Positions 36,486 to 46,689 are shown, counted from the first letter of the stretch. The stretch: 64,000 bases of DNA from Sphingomonas sp. AR_OL41 (GCF_029911635.1 NZ_JARYTI010000014.1:1-64000); one strand, 5' to 3'. Numbers and translations: made by a program. Notes: generated from the sequence alone by a model not told the origin.

Positions 36486-37454
36486 ATGGTCGCAGCACCG
36501 GTTGCCTTTTCGACGACCTCCCGCAGGCGTGTGCTGATCGGCGCCACGGGCCTCGCCGCGGTCGGCGCGTTGGGCCTCCCGTCGCTTGCACTTTCGTCAG
36601 CCGCGGTCCCGCTCTCGGGGCGGAACGTCGGCGAAGGCTCGGTCAGGACAAGGGACGGCACCGCAATCTTCTACAAGGATTGGGGAAGGGGCCCAGTCGT
36701 ATTGCTCTCGCACGGTTGGCCGCTCAACGCCGACGCCTGGGAAGATCAGTTGTTCTTCCTCGCCTCCAACGGCTGCCGCGTCGTCGCGCATGATCGTCGT
36801 GGCCATGGACGGTCGAGTCAGCCCTGGAACGGCAACGACATCGACACCTACGCAGACGATCTGGCAGCGGTCATCGAAGCGCTCGATCTCAAGCGCATCA
36901 CGCTGGTCGGCCACTCGACCGGCGGCGGGGAGATCACGCGCTATATCGGGCGCCACGGAACCTCACGCCTCAGCAAGGCGGTGCTGGTATCGGCGATCCC
37001 GCCGCTTCGGCTGCGCACGCCGACAAATCCCGACGGCGCGCCGATGGCGGCCTTTGACGACCTGCGCCGAACCGTCGCAACGGATCGCGCCCAGTTCTAT
37101 CACGAGCTCAGCCTCCCCTTCTTTGGCGCCAACCGCCCGCACGCGACCGTCTCGCAAGGCATCCGGGACGGCTTCTGGCAGCAATGTATGTCGGCCGGCC
37201 TCAAGGCAGTCTATGACGGCATCAAGGCGCAAACCGAAACGGATTTTACGTCCGATCTCAAGCGTTTCGACGTCCCGACCCTCATCATCCACGGCGACGA
37301 CGATCAGCTCGTGCCGATCGCCAACTCCGCCCTTCTGCAACGCCAGCTGATCCGGTCAGCGACGCTCAAGGTGTACCAGGGCGCGCCGCATGGTCTCGCG
37401 GTAACGCACCGCGAGCGCTTCAACGCGGATCTCCTCGCGTTCGTGAAATCGTGA
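36486..37454 (+). CDS. Tat-exported alpha/beta-hydrolase, perhydrolase-like
   Basis: 322 residues; GGAGG at 36476-36480 favours the ATG at 36486 over that at 36474. The N-terminus [20 protein letters not shown] has a twin-arginine-type motif. The mature part resembles the non-heme haloperoxidase group: [24 protein letters not shown], nucleophile S144 in VGHSTGGGE, acid in [10 protein letters not shown] and His in GAPHGL. Members act as esterases and perhydrolases forming peracids from H2O2. It is a close paralogue of the gene at 37859-38680, but exported. It overlaps the DUF6130 start. Confidence 0.9.
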   Translation: MVAAPVAFSTTSRRRVLIGATGLAAVGALGLPSLALSSAAVPLSGRNVGEGSVRTRDGTAIFYKDWGRGPVVLLSHGWPLNADAWEDQLFFLASNGCRVVAHDRRGHGRSSQPWNGNDIDTYADDLAAVIEALDLKRITLVGHSTGGGEITRYIGRHGTSRLSKAVLVSAIPPLRLRTPTNPDGAPMAAFDDLRRTVATDRAQFYHELSLPFFGANRPHATVSQGIRDGFWQQCMSAGLKAVYDGIKAQTETDFTSDLKRFDVPTLIIHGDDDQLVPIANSALLQRQLIRSATLKVYQGAPHGLAVTHRERFNADLLAFVKS

Positions 37455-37834
37455 CGTTCGTCGTGAAGCAGTCCGCGTTGGTCGCGATCGATGACGAGCC
37501 GCCGCCGCGCCTCATCGTCGACCAGCCTCTCGCCGGGCCGCTTGCCCAGGGTCGGGTTTTCATCGGGTACCGCGCGGAGAATCTGCGGCTCCTCCCCGTG
37601 TTCGGCGAGGGCGCTCTCACCGTGTCTCCACGGGTCGGTCATGTCCATGTGACCGTCGATGACGCACCGTGGCACTTCATCGATGCGAGCGGCGAGACGA
37701 TCGTCGTGGTCGGTCTCGAGCCCGGGGACCACCGGGTGCTGGTCGAGCTCGCCGACCCGATCCACCGCGTGATCGATCGATCGCTGATCCGCTTCCGGGT
37801 GCCTGAGCAGCCGGCCGAACACCAGCACCAGTAA
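37451..37834 (+). CDS. DUF6130 family protein
   Basis: 127 residues from a GTG at 37451 that overlaps the previous stop (GTGA). The core [35 protein letters not shown] and [20 protein letters not shown] matches DUF6130, and the chain ends in a His/Gln tail (EHQHQ). The function is unknown; HVHV could bind metal. No signal peptide is obvious. It is sandwiched between two perhydrolase-like genes and is likely co-expressed with them. Confidence 0.8.
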   Translation: MTFVVKQSALVAIDDEPPPRLIVDQPLAGPLAQGRVFIGYRAENLRLLPVFGEGALTVSPRVGHVHVTVDDAPWHFIDASGETIVVVGLEPGDHRVLVELADPIHRVIDRSLIRFRVPEQPAEHQHQ

Positions 37835-37858
37835 CAAGCCGAGAGAAAGGAAATAATC

Positions 37859-38680
37859 ATGCCGACCATTAAGACGAAGGACGGAGCCGAGATCTTCTAC
37901 AAGGATTGGGGCACCGGACCGGTCGTGATGTTCTCGCACGGATGGCCGCTGAGCGCGGACGCCTGGGAGGACCAGCTCTTCACGCTCGCCTCGCATGGCT
38001 ACCGGACGATCGCGCACGATCGGCGCGGTCATGGCCGCTCCAGCCAGACCTGGCAGGGCAACGACATGGACACCTATGCCGACGACCTCGCCGCCGTCGT
38101 CCATGCGCTCGACCTGCATGACGTGACCCATATCGGCCACTCCACAGGCGGTGGCGAGGTGACGCGCTATATCGGCCGGCACGGCACCGCACGCGTCAAG
38201 GCCGCCGTCCTGGTGTCGGCCATTCCGCCGACCATGCTGAAGACCGAGCGCAATCCCGGCGGCCTGCCGATCAGCGTCTTCGACGAGATCCGTAAAGGCG
38301 TCGCGACCGATCGCTCGCAATATTACCGCGACCTCGCCGAATTCTTCTACAGCGCGAACCGCCCGGGGTCGACGGTGACGCAAGGCATCAAGGATGCCTT
38401 CTGGCTGCAATCGATGCAGGCGGGGCTGAAGGGCTCCTATGACTGCATCAAGCAGTTTTCGGAGTCCGTGTTCTACGACGACCTCGCAAAGTTCGATGTG
38501 CCGACGTTGATCATCCATGGCGACGACGACCAGATCGTTCCGATCGACGATGCCGGCCGGATGACGGTCAAGCTGGTCAAGAACGCGATTCTGAAGGTCT
38601 ATCCGGGCGCGCCGCATGGCCTGATGGTGACGCATCGCGACCGCTTCAACGCGGACCTGCTGGAGTTCCTCAAGGCCTGA
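37859..38680 (+). CDS. alpha/beta-hydrolase, non-heme haloperoxidase/perhydrolase-like
   Basis: 273 residues, typical length, from the ATG at 37859 (GAAAGG upstream). The triad is S95 in [10 protein letters not shown], Asp in [10 protein letters not shown] and His in GAPHGL; the oxyanion loop is [14 protein letters not shown]. This group hydrolyses esters and makes peracids with H2O2. No signal peptide, so cytoplasmic, unlike its exported paralogue at 36486-37454. The pair shares long identical blocks ([34 protein letters not shown]), pointing to a local duplication. Confidence 0.92.
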   Translation: MPTIKTKDGAEIFYKDWGTGPVVMFSHGWPLSADAWEDQLFTLASHGYRTIAHDRRGHGRSSQTWQGNDMDTYADDLAAVVHALDLHDVTHIGHSTGGGEVTRYIGRHGTARVKAAVLVSAIPPTMLKTERNPGGLPISVFDEIRKGVATDRSQYYRDLAEFFYSANRPGSTVTQGIKDAFWLQSMQAGLKGSYDCIKQFSESVFYDDLAKFDVPTLIIHGDDDQIVPIDDAGRMTVKLVKNAILKVYPGAPHGLMVTHRDRFNADLLEFLKA

Positions 38681-39388
38681 TCGCGCGACCGTACCCTCTG
38701 ACGCGTGACCCTGGAAGGGACGGCCACCACGGCACAGGTCTGCGAGCAGGCCGTCGCCGTGGTGGCACACCGCTGATCGCCGATGGAAGCACCGCCTCGA
38801 AAGGGGCGAGAACGACCTGGTTCGAAAGCGTCGGTACATATCCGTCGGCAACGTGGCGACAACCGACCGGGCCGCCCTCTTCTGCATCGACAATTCCCTA
38901 CATACCCGTTTCGAGATGCTCGGTAAGGCGCGCGTGTACGAAATTGGCGAGGCCCCGACCCGGGCCGAGGCGCTTGCTGTCGGCCCATGCCACGGCGTTG
39001 TCGAGCGTTGCGTACGCGTGGCGATCGGCGCCTTTGACGGGAACTGCCCCCAGCACATCATCCCGCAGTTCAGCCTGCCCGAAATCGACCTGATAACCGC
39101 GGTCCTTCGTCGCCGGATCGGGCAGCTCGAGCGCGAACGGGCGCGAGCGCGCGATCCTGATCGCGGTCCCTGAGAAAGCGCCGTCGCACGCGGGCGAACC
39201 CAGGCGCCTGGATGCCCGGCACCAAAGCCGGCCCACAACCGCGCCCTTTGCTCCGCCCAACGCCGCGCGCGAGCAACCTTCTGCGGATTCATTGGGCAGA
39301 ACGCTCGTTCGGCGCCGGGCTACCGCCGACCTTGCGAGATTCGAGCCATCGCGGAACGCTGCCCCGTATCTTCACGAGGAGGATCAGC
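38681..39388. other. intergenic stretch with one doubtful minus-strand frame
   Basis: About 700 bases. The minus-strand frame within 38898-39260 reads VDFGQAELRDDVLGAVPVKG and HAYATLDNAVAWADSKRLGP in its C-terminal part, which looks protein-like. It has no good start codon or SD and an arginine-rich N-terminal part. It may be a small hypothetical gene with a decayed start. No family was recognised. Confidence 0.35.
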
Positions 39389-40330
39389 TCATACGCCGCG
39401 GTAGACGAGCGCGGTAAAGAGATTGCCGCTGATGACCGACCTGCCCCAAGTCGCGTCAAGGTCCCGGGTAGGCATGGCGGCCTGAACCTGGTCAAGGGTC
39501 ATGCCCTTGCGCTTCAGCGCCGCTACCCGGTTTCGCACGGTGACCAGCATGTCGCGGAAGGCAATCTGCGACGGCAGATCTCCGGCGGGACCGTGACCCG
39601 GCACGAAGATGGTACGCCTCGTCGCCATTGCGATGTTCGCGTCGGCCGCGGCGATCGCGCCGTCGATGCTGCCGCCAGAGACATAGTCGATAAAGGGATA
39701 TTGCCCGTTCCAGAAGGTGTCGCCTGTCGAAAGCACGTCCGCCTTGACGAAATAGACGGACAGGTCGCCGTCGGTATGTCCGGCCTTGTAGTGGCGGATG
39801 CGGATGGTCTCCCCGTTCGCGCGAAGAGTCCGGTCACCCGAAACGATGACGTTGGGCAGTTCCGCTGCAGGCTTTGGCCGAAACGTGTTCTCCCACTCCA
39901 CGATCCGGATCGTCTGTTTGAGTCGCCGCACGGCGACCCTGTCGGCCAGGATATCGGCGCCCTGTGCGCGGACCCAGCCATTTCCATCGGCATGGTCCCA
40001 GTGCCAATGCGTATCGACCGCAGTCCTGATCCGCGCCGGGGCAATCGTGCGAAGCTTTTCCACGATCATCGCGCGCGAGACTGCGATGCCGGTGTCGACC
40101 AGAAAAAAGCCGCCCGGGCCCGAAAGCACCGTGATGTTGCCGCCGGAGCCATCGAGCATGCTGATGCCGCCGCGAAGACGGTGCAGGTTGACCGGCCCCG
40201 ACTGGGCCGCGGCATTGATATCGGAATAGGGGCTGGCGAGCGCGCCGGGTGTCACGGCGGCGAAGCCGAGCAGCCCGGCTGCGACCGAGGTGACGAGTAT
40301 CATGCGGCGAGCGTAGCGGCGATCTTTCAT
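39389..40330 (-). CDS. exported metallo-beta-lactamase-fold hydrolase
   Basis: 313 residues from the ATG at 40330; the open frame extends upstream without signals. A signal peptide covers about residues 1-33 (ends GALAS). The zinc motif THWHWDHADGN is the HxHxDH signature, followed by YKAGHTDGDLSVYF, LSTGDTFWNGQYPF and FVPGHGPAG, which supply the remaining ligands. Family members include beta-lactamases, glyoxalase II and alkylsulfatases; the substrate here is not known. It is the only minus-strand gene in the plus-strand stress array, so it is transcribed separately. Confidence 0.9.
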   Translation of the reverse strand: MKDRRYARRMILVTSVAAGLLGFAAVTPGALASPYSDINAAAQSGPVNLHRLRGGISMLDGSGGNITVLSGPGGFFLVDTGIAVSRAMIVEKLRTIAPARIRTAVDTHWHWDHADGNGWVRAQGADILADRVAVRRLKQTIRIVEWENTFRPKPAAELPNVIVSGDRTLRANGETIRIRHYKAGHTDGDLSVYFVKADVLSTGDTFWNGQYPFIDYVSGGSIDGAIAAADANIAMATRRTIFVPGHGPAGDLPSQIAFRDMLVTVRNRVAALKRKGMTLDQVQAAMPTRDLDATWGRSVISGNLFTALVYRGV

Positions 40331-40842
40331 GACGTGACCTTCTCGGGATGGCTCCGGCGTAGTCCCGCGCCGCCAAATGCGATCCGGTCCGCGCCAGCTG
40401 GAATAATATGACGCGACGCAGCGAGGCCGCGTCGACGTGAATTCACTAGGCCGAACTCGCGCATCCGATGAGTCAGATGACGTTAGATGAAGTTTGATCG
40501 TGCGGGCTTGGCGAGCCACCGGCTGCATCCATGTCTATCGCCTCCACCTGTGCGGTGGGCGATCGACTGCCCGGGTGGAACGACGGGGATGCAAAGCCCG
40601 GTGCCCCGGCATGAACTCACCGCAGCTCTCGGCGTCTAACGTGACCAGCAAAGCCTGCTCGCGCATATTCGCCGACGGAAGTGGTCAGCGAAACGCGAGT
40701 GTCAGCTGCCCTCGTCCGGCCTTCGTCTGCGCGAGCGGCTGGAACGAGATCGACGGCCTCGGCGCCCACGTCCCGATGTCGCCGCGCTGATCGAACCGGT
40801 GACTGCGTCCACGAGAACGACCAGGATCAAGCGGAGCATGTG
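40331..40842. other. intergenic stretch, no gene seen
   Basis: About 510 bases between the divergent metallo-hydrolase and dienelactone hydrolase genes. No motif, repeat or recognisable reading frame was identified. Confidence 0.4.
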
Positions 40843-41538
40843 ATGAGTGATTACATTCAGGTCACCACGCCAGGCGGTACGTTCAACGCGCTGATCGTGC
40901 GTCCTGCAGAGCCGGTGGCACCGGTGGTGCTCGTCCTGCAGGAGATTTTCGGCATCAACGACGATATGAAGGCCACCTGCCAGGAGCTGGCCGACAGGGG
41001 CTATATCGCGATCTGTCCCGACCTGTTCTGGCGACAGGAGCCCGGCCTTTCACTCTCGCACTGGACGGACGCGGAATGGAAGAAAGGGATGGAGCTCTAT
41101 GCCGCCTTCGACATCGACAAGGGTATTTCGGACATCGGCGAGACGATCGGCCTGGCGCGCTCGCTGCGCGGTTCGTCCGGCAAGGTTGGCGTGATGGGCT
41201 ATTGCCTAGGTGGTCTGATGACGTTCCTCACGGCGGCGCGCCTCGGTGCGGATGCGGCCGTGGCCTATTATCCCGGCGGCGCCGACAAATATGTCGATGA
41301 AGCCGGCGGGATCGCATCGCCGTTCATGGTCCATCTGGGTGAAGAGGACGAATTCATCTCGAAGGATGCGCAGCGGGCAATCAAACAAGTCCTGGCCGAC
41401 AACCCCCATGCGATGGCTTTCAGCTATCCGGGCTGCAACCACGCCTTCGCGCGTCACAGTGGCACCCATTACGATCCAGCCGCCGCCGACCTGGCAAATG
41501 GCAGGACCGCGAAATTCCTGGACGGCCATCTGCGGTAA
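40843..41538 (+). CDS. dienelactone hydrolase family protein
   Basis: 231 residues from the ATG at 40843; the upstream extension has no SD. The fold opens VVLVLQEIFGINDDMKATCQ, with PDLFWRQEPG next. The catalytic cysteine is C121 in GVMGYCLGG, the acid Asp is in HLGEEDEFIS, and the His is in CNHAFARH. Dienelactone hydrolases open lactones formed during chloroaromatic breakdown; many family members have other substrates, and no aromatic ring-cleavage genes are nearby. A homologue at 61079-61771 lacks the cysteine. Confidence 0.92.
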   Translation: MSDYIQVTTPGGTFNALIVRPAEPVAPVVLVLQEIFGINDDMKATCQELADRGYIAICPDLFWRQEPGLSLSHWTDAEWKKGMELYAAFDIDKGISDIGETIGLARSLRGSSGKVGVMGYCLGGLMTFLTAARLGADAAVAYYPGGADKYVDEAGGIASPFMVHLGEEDEFISKDAQRAIKQVLADNPHAMAFSYPGCNHAFARHSGTHYDPAAADLANGRTAKFLDGHLR

Positions 41539-41668
41539 TCGCCAGACCGAGTGCGAGACGGCCGCGGCGTGATCGGCGCGTCAGGCGCTATGGCGCCAGC
41601 TGTTCGCCTAGCCGGTTTGCCCGCACGCGCCGCGCCTCACCTTGACCGTTGCAACGCTGGAGACTGCC

Positions 41669-42076
41669 ATGAGCACGCTCGACAACATCCGGATCGCCAG
41701 GACCTTTCTGGAGGGCGTCGGTGGAGGCCGCGACCCGATCGAAATCGCTGCGCCCTTCGCGGACGACCTCATCTACGACTTCCAGGGGGACACAGAGGCG
41801 CTGCCATGGATTGGACGCCGGACCGGGCGGACCGCTGTAGAACATTTCATCGCCGATCTACGCTCGTTGACCGAAACCGTCAGCTTCGCGGTGGAGGACA
41901 TCCTCGCCAGCGACAGCCGGGCAGCGATCGTCGGTGCGCTCGCAACGCGGATCAAGGCCACCAACCGGACTACCTCGACCCAGTTCGCGATCATCCTGAC
42001 GATCGCGGGAGAGACGATAACCCGCTTTCAGATGATCGAGGACAGCTACGACGTTTCGAGAGCCGCGCGGCTCTGA
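41669..42076 (+). CDS. SnoaL/NTF2-like protein
   Basis: 135 residues from the ATG at 41669, with GGAGA five bases upstream. The sequence NIRIARTFLEGVGGGRDPIE, GRRTGRTAVEHFIADL and IAGETITRFQMIEDSYDV fits the NTF2 cone fold of the SnoaL-like group. Members are isomerases, hydrolases or binding proteins. No catalytic residues could be assigned, so the role is unknown. Small and single, it is typical of stress-array genes in this window. Confidence 0.85.
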   Translation: MSTLDNIRIARTFLEGVGGGRDPIEIAAPFADDLIYDFQGDTEALPWIGRRTGRTAVEHFIADLRSLTETVSFAVEDILASDSRAAIVGALATRIKATNRTTSTQFAIILTIAGETITRFQMIEDSYDVSRAARL

Positions 42077-42186
42077 GACATTCATCGCGCCAGACCGGCC
42101 ACCGGGTTAGCGCGGGATCGGCGCCATCGAATGGTCGACGCATGCCGATGGCACGCGCCATTTGGCACATTTGAAGGAGGCGAAAT

Positions 42187-42663
42187 ATGCGTAGTGCCTG
42201 GCTCCGTCCGTCATTTGCGGCGGTCGTTATCATGGCCTTGTCGGGCGCTGCGGCGTCGCGCGGCATTTCTACCGAAGCGTCAAGGGTCATCCCCGTCGAG
42301 GACCTGCAATTCTATCAGAACAAGGAGGGACTGACCGTGGCGAATGCCTGGGGTGACCCAGCGAACGGCGCGCACAGCAACTTCATCAGGATGCCGGGGG
42401 GCGCGAGAAGCGGCCTCCATACCCACAGCTTCAGCTATTATGGCGTGGTCGTCAGCGGAACGCTGTCGAATGAAGCGAGCGACGACGCCGCGGCGCGTTC
42501 CCTCGAGCCCGGATCCTACTGGTTTCAGAAAGGAGGCGAGCCGCACGTCACAAACTGCATCTCGCAAACGGCGTGCCTCATCTTCGTGACCTCGAAAGGC
42601 ACGTTCGACTTTCATCGCGTCGCATCCCCGACCCGACCGTCGGCCCCACAGGCGAGGCGCTGA
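42187..42663 (+). CDS. exported cupin-domain protein (DUF4437-like)
   Basis: 158 residues from the ATG at 42187 with a strong SD (AAGGAGGCG). A signal peptide covers about residues 1-24. A single cupin barrel follows: SGLHTHSFSYYGVVVSGTLS holds the first metal His pair, then LEPGSYWFQKGGEPHVTNC the second motif with a His. Metal binding is likely. The substrate is unknown. The transporter gene follows directly, with one base between its stop and the proposed TTG. Confidence 0.82.
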   Translation: MRSAWLRPSFAAVVIMALSGAAASRGISTEASRVIPVEDLQFYQNKEGLTVANAWGDPANGAHSNFIRMPGGARSGLHTHSFSYYGVVVSGTLSNEASDDAAARSLEPGSYWFQKGGEPHVTNCISQTACLIFVTSKGTFDFHRVASPTRPSAPQARR

Positions 42664-42664
42664 C

Positions 42665-43702
42665 TTGGTCACGCGCGACGAACCGATCGGCGCTTTTGCC
42701 TGTCTACCCGCCGGCGCCGCTACCGCCGAACGGGCCGAGAGACGCAGGCCGCTCGACTATCTCCCGGTCGGCCTTTTCGCATCGGTTATGGGGCTGGCCG
42801 GGCTGAGCGCGGCCTGGGGGCTCGCGTCTCGCGCCTTCGGCGCACCGCTATGGATCTCAACGGTCCTGGCGTTGGCGGCAATGGCGGCATTCGCCATCCT
42901 GGCGATCGCCTATCTGACCAAGAGCGTCATGGCATTCGACGCGGTGGTCGCTGAATTCCGACATCCCGTGGCCGGCAACCTGTTCGGTACGATTTTCATA
43001 AGCCCGTTACTGCTGGCGGTCGTGTTCGCTCCGATCGCGCCCGTGCCGGCCGAGGTGATGTGGACGATCGGCGCGGTTGCCATGCTCGGCTTTGCATGGC
43101 TGATCATCGACCGCTGGATGGGTGCCCGGCAACATCCCGCCCATGCAACGCCAGCATGGATCGTCCCCGTTGTCGGCGTGCTCGACGTGCCGCTTGCCTA
43201 TCGCTCGCTGGTCGTGGCGCCGCCACCGGGGTTGATGATCGCCTGTCTGGCGATCGGTCTGTTCTTTGCGGTACCGTTGTTCACGATCATCTTCTCGCGG
43301 CTGTTGTTCGAGCAACCGCTTCCCGGCGCGCAACAGCCTGCGCTGCTGATCCTGGTTGCGCCCTTCGCCGTCGGGTTCTCCGCCTATGTCGCCGTTACCG
43401 GCCGCGTCGACAGCTTCGCGCAGGCGCTCTACGCTCTGGCGATATTCGTGCTGGCGGTTCTGCTCGGACGCCTGCGCCACCTGTTGCGATGCTGCCCGTT
43501 CCGCGTCGCGTGGTGGGCGGTCAGCTTTCCGCTGGCCGCATGCGCGAGCGCCGCGGTGCGGTTTGCACTCGACAAACCAGGCGTCGTCACGAACGGGATC
43601 GCATTGCTGCTCCTGGCCCTGTCGTCGTGCGTGATCGCCGGGTTGTTCGTCCGGACGGTGCATGGCCTGCTGATGGGCGAACTGCGCGCACTGAGTGGCT
43701 GA
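42665..43702 (+). CDS. TDT/SLAC1-family transporter (TehA type)
   Basis: 345 residues, about ten membrane helices. It begins with a TTG at 42665 just after the cupin stop; the start is not certain. YLPVGLFASVMGLAGLSAAW near the N-terminus and NLFGTIFISPLLLAVVFAPI fit the TehA/SLAC1 family, anion channels and exporters for tellurite, sulfite, malate or chloride. CCPFRVAWWAVSFPLAACAS is the typical late-helix motif. The anion carried here is unknown. Confidence 0.88.
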   Translation: MVTRDEPIGAFACLPAGAATAERAERRRPLDYLPVGLFASVMGLAGLSAAWGLASRAFGAPLWISTVLALAAMAAFAILAIAYLTKSVMAFDAVVAEFRHPVAGNLFGTIFISPLLLAVVFAPIAPVPAEVMWTIGAVAMLGFAWLIIDRWMGARQHPAHATPAWIVPVVGVLDVPLAYRSLVVAPPPGLMIACLAIGLFFAVPLFTIIFSRLLFEQPLPGAQQPALLILVAPFAVGFSAYVAVTGRVDSFAQALYALAIFVLAVLLGRLRHLLRCCPFRVAWWAVSFPLAACASAAVRFALDKPGVVTNGIALLLLALSSCVIAGLFVRTVHGLLMGELRALSG

Positions 43703-43915
43703 GCAGCGCAGACCGGCAACCCTTCGCACGGAGCGCGGGCGAAAGACCGCCACGAAATCCCCGGCAAGCGCCTTTTAGCATTTACTGGCCGCAACTCTTT
43801 CGAACGCCGCACAGGCAACGCGTAGGACGATCGCGGAGCGCGCCGCTTGCGAGCCTCTCGCCAGCGCGGCCGAAAGCTCCCGGCATCAACGCATCTTCAA
43901 TCGGAGGAACAGACA

Positions 43916-44251
43916 ATGGCCTTAGAACGTGCAGTGCCGGCATTCCTGATCAGCGCCAGATATGTCGTCGATCCCGCCGACACGGCTGCCTATAAGGCCC
44001 TTGCGGGGCGGATGGCCGAAGCGGCGCATCGGCGCGCCGGCTGCTCGTTCCTCAATGCGGCGCAGGACGTGCTCGACCCCAATATATTCCACCTCACCGA
44101 GGGATGGATCAGCGAGGAAGCGTTTCACGAGCATCTCGCCAGTGATACCTTTCAGGCCGTGCTCCGCGAGGCGCTCGAGCTCAGGATCATCGAGCGGTCC
44201 GGCAAGATGTATTTCGTGGCCGGGGAGCAGACCCTCGACATGCCCTCCTAG
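43916..44251 (+). CDS. antibiotic biosynthesis monooxygenase-fold protein
   Basis: 111 residues from the ATG at 43916 (GGAGG seven bases upstream). The ferredoxin-like ABM fold is seen in ISARYVVDPADTAAYKALAG, CSFLNAAQDVLDPNIFHLTE and WISEEAFHEHLASDTFQAVL. Members are cofactor-free monooxygenases or quinol-modifying enzymes (YgiN type), working as dimers in the cytoplasm. No substrate can be assigned. It is followed after 41 bases by the next NTF2-like gene. Confidence 0.88.
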   Translation: MALERAVPAFLISARYVVDPADTAAYKALAGRMAEAAHRRAGCSFLNAAQDVLDPNIFHLTEGWISEEAFHEHLASDTFQAVLREALELRIIERSGKMYFVAGEQTLDMPS

Positions 44252-44292
44252 CAAACTGGTCGGCCGCCAGCGCCCCTCGTGAGGAGACGATC

Positions 44293-44661
44293 ATGCCCCA
44301 TAGCATCACGTTCCTGCTGCGCCGCAACCTCCATGATGTCTTCGGCGAAGGCGATCCAACGCGTCGCCGGGCAACGATCGACGCGATATTTGCCGCAGAC
44401 GCCGCCTTTTACGCGCCCGACGGCAGCTATCATGGTCGCGATGCCATCGACCGGATCGCCCGTGACATCCGCGCGACGCATCCGGACTTCCGTTATGCGG
44501 AAATCGGCGAGCCAGAGGAGCTTGCGGGTTGCGCAGGCCGGATCCGGTGGGTGTCCGGGCCTCCCGGACAGCCGCCGGTCTATGCCGGCACCGACTTCAT
44601 CCTGGTCCGCGATGGCAGGATAACCGGGGTCTATCTGTTTTTCGACGCGCCGGGCGCGTGA
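44293..44661 (+). CDS. SnoaL-like NTF2-fold protein
   Basis: 122 residues from the ATG at 44293 (GAGGAGACGATC upstream). It shows LRRNLHDVFGEGDPTRRRAT, FYAPDGSYHGRDAIDRIA and FILVRDGRITGVYLFFD, the pattern of small SnoaL-like proteins. The function is unknown. It is the third NTF2-fold gene in 10 kb. Confidence 0.87.
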   Translation: MPHSITFLLRRNLHDVFGEGDPTRRRATIDAIFAADAAFYAPDGSYHGRDAIDRIARDIRATHPDFRYAEIGEPEELAGCAGRIRWVSGPPGQPPVYAGTDFILVRDGRITGVYLFFDAPGA

Positions 44662-44877
44662 ATGCCCCCGACGGCCAAAAGCGCTGCGCTAGGCCCAGCC
44701 GGTCACGGCCGCGTCGATCGAAGCATGAGCCGAGCCGCTGACAATGGCACATTTCTTCTAACAACAGCTTGCTTCGCGCAGGCGGCTCCCGACGCCTAAA
44801 GCAGGGCGTCACGAATATGGCGGCGAGAGGCATCCAGCACGCCGCCGAGACGGACAAAATTTGAAAGGAACTGGGCA

Positions 44878-45633
44878 ATGCATGATCGTCTCAAGGGCAA
44901 GGTCGCGGTCATTACAGGCGCGTCGACGGGGATCGGCCTCGCGACGGCGAAGGTCTTCGCGGCCGAAGGCGCCAAAGTGTACATCACCGGGCGGCGGCAA
45001 GGCGTGCTCGATCGCGCGGCGGAAGAGATCGGACATGGTGCGACCGGCCTGCAGACCGATTCCGCCAGCCTCGAAGACCTCGACCGGCTCTACGCCCATG
45101 TAAAATCAGATGCCGGTCGTATCGACATCCTGTTCGCCAACGCCGGCGGCGGCAGTTTGCTGCCGCTCGGGCAGATCACGGAAGAACAGGTCGACGACAC
45201 CTTCGACCGCAACGTCAAGGGCGTGATCTTCACCGTCCAGAAAGCGCTTCCCCTGATGGGCAAGGGCGGCTCGATCATCCTGACCGGCTCGACCGCCGGA
45301 TCCAGCGGCACTGCCGCATTCAGCGTCTACTCGGCGTCCAAGGCCGCGGTCCGCAACCTGGCGCGCAGTTGGGCGATGGACCTCAAGGGCACCGGCATCC
45401 GCGTCAACGTCGTCAGCCCGGGGCCGGTTCGCACACCCGGCCTGGTCGGTCTCGCCGGCGACGACGCCGCGCAGCAAGAGCTGTTGCTCGACCACTTCGC
45501 GACACTCATCCCCCTGGGACGGGTCGGCGAGGCGGACGAGATCGCCAGGGCGGCGCTGTTCCTCGCTTCAGACGATGCAAGCTTCGTGAACGGCGCCGAG
45601 CTGTTCGCGGATGGCGGGACGGCCCAGGTCTGA
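44878..45633 (+). CDS. SDR-family oxidoreductase
   Basis: 251 residues, classical SDR length, from the ATG at 44878 (AAAGGA upstream). The cofactor motif is TGASTGIG (13-20), with FANAGGG, then catalytic Ser in [10 protein letters not shown] and YxxxK in YSASK. The basic TGRR after strand 2 favours NADPH. It ends [16 protein letters not shown]. It acts as a dehydrogenase or reductase on an unknown alcohol or ketone. Confidence 0.93.
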   Translation: MHDRLKGKVAVITGASTGIGLATAKVFAAEGAKVYITGRRQGVLDRAAEEIGHGATGLQTDSASLEDLDRLYAHVKSDAGRIDILFANAGGGSLLPLGQITEEQVDDTFDRNVKGVIFTVQKALPLMGKGGSIILTGSTAGSSGTAAFSVYSASKAAVRNLARSWAMDLKGTGIRVNVVSPGPVRTPGLVGLAGDDAAQQELLLDHFATLIPLGRVGEADEIARAALFLASDDASFVNGAELFADGGTAQV

Positions 45634-45735
45634 CCCGCGGGCGCCCGGCTGTTCTCGCTCCTCCCCCGGCGGCCGGGCGCCTACCGCATCGCAGCGGAAC
45701 ATAGCGGCGAGTCCTTCGGTAAAAGGAGATCTCGA

Positions 45736-46263
45736 ATGCGGGGCAGATATGGTCGGTTTGCGACGGCGAGCGCCATCGCCTTGTCACTGTGCGCGGTCAC
45801 CGGTGCAGCCGTACAGCAAGCGCCGAACGCATCGCCGGTCTATGGTGTCCGTCTGCCGGCGGGTTATCGCGACTGGCAGGTCGTCAGCGTCGCCCATGAG
45901 GCCGGCGGTCTCAACGACATACGGGTCATCCTCGGCAATGACGTGGCGATGCGCGCGTACCGGACAGGAAAGCGCCTTTTCCCCGACGGAACGATGCTGG
46001 CCCGCATTGCCTGGAAGCTGGTCCCGTCCGCGCGCAACGATGCCGTCTTCGGCAAGCCCCAGTCGTTCGTGGCGGGCGACCCGACAAACGTCCAGATCCT
46101 GCTCAAGGACGCCACGAAATTTCCGGCGACGGAAGGCTGGGGTTATGGCCAGTTCGAGAATGGCCGGGCCAATCCGGACCAGGGACTGATCAGAACCTGT
46201 TACCCCTGCCACGCCAGGCTCCCGGCATCCGAAGACCTGGTCTTCACCGCCTATGCGCGCTGA
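45736..46263 (+). CDS. cytochrome P460 family protein
   Basis: 175 residues from the ATG at 45736 (AAAAGGAGAT). A signal peptide covers residues 1-25. The cytochrome P460 domain reads GVRLPAGYRDWQVVSVAHEA, GTMLARIAWK, then FENGRANPDQGLIRTCYPCH with the heme motif C155-Y-P-C158-H159. P460 proteins are periplasmic c-type hemes that oxidise hydroxylamine or reduce NO. Here it may detoxify hydroxylamine or NO. A link to the nitrile hydratase-like operon at 34.6 kb is possible but unproven. Confidence 0.92.
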   Translation: MRGRYGRFATASAIALSLCAVTGAAVQQAPNASPVYGVRLPAGYRDWQVVSVAHEAGGLNDIRVILGNDVAMRAYRTGKRLFPDGTMLARIAWKLVPSARNDAVFGKPQSFVAGDPTNVQILLKDATKFPATEGWGYGQFENGRANPDQGLIRTCYPCHARLPASEDLVFTAYAR

Positions 46264-46689
46264 GCGCCCGTCGCCCCGTTGAACCCGGCCTGGACGTGCC
46301 GGCCCCACCGGCAAGCAGCGGTCCAACGACGATAGCAGGTAACCGCGATTGTCGGCGCGCACGCCAACCCGGTGGCAACCCCGACTTGCAACAGCGCGAT
46401 CGCGGTGTCGATGGCGACACCATGGCCTGATGGCGTCACCCCTCGCCGACAGGCCCCCCTGCGCAACATCGACGCACCTCCGCTGTCTTGTCTGTTCGCA
46501 CGACCTCATCCTTCGGTCGCTCAAAATCTAACGGCTCCTACCAGCTATTCACGATCCAAAAGGCTCGCGGCACTGTATATTTATCCCGGTTCATGATGGG
46601 CAGCGTTCAAAAGCAGTCAGGTTCGCGCCATTTCGAAACTATCATTTCGGTTGTTAAGAACGATGAGCAATATTTCCGGGACAAACGAC
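46264..46689. other. intergenic stretch before the AraC gene
   Basis: About 430 bases, AT-richer from 46540 to 46690. It probably contains the AraC promoter. No repeat or gene is recognised. Confidence 0.4.

Noticed and set aside
37304..39292. 662-codon minus-strand frame
   Set aside because: It is antisense to the DUF6130 and perhydrolase-like genes, which have clear catalytic motifs; long antisense frames are common at this GC content.
45698..45722. EcfG-like promoter (GGAAC-N16-CGGT) before the cytochrome P460 gene
   Set aside because: The -10 part differs from the expected CGTT and similar near-matches were not found before the neighbouring stress genes, so it is not called.
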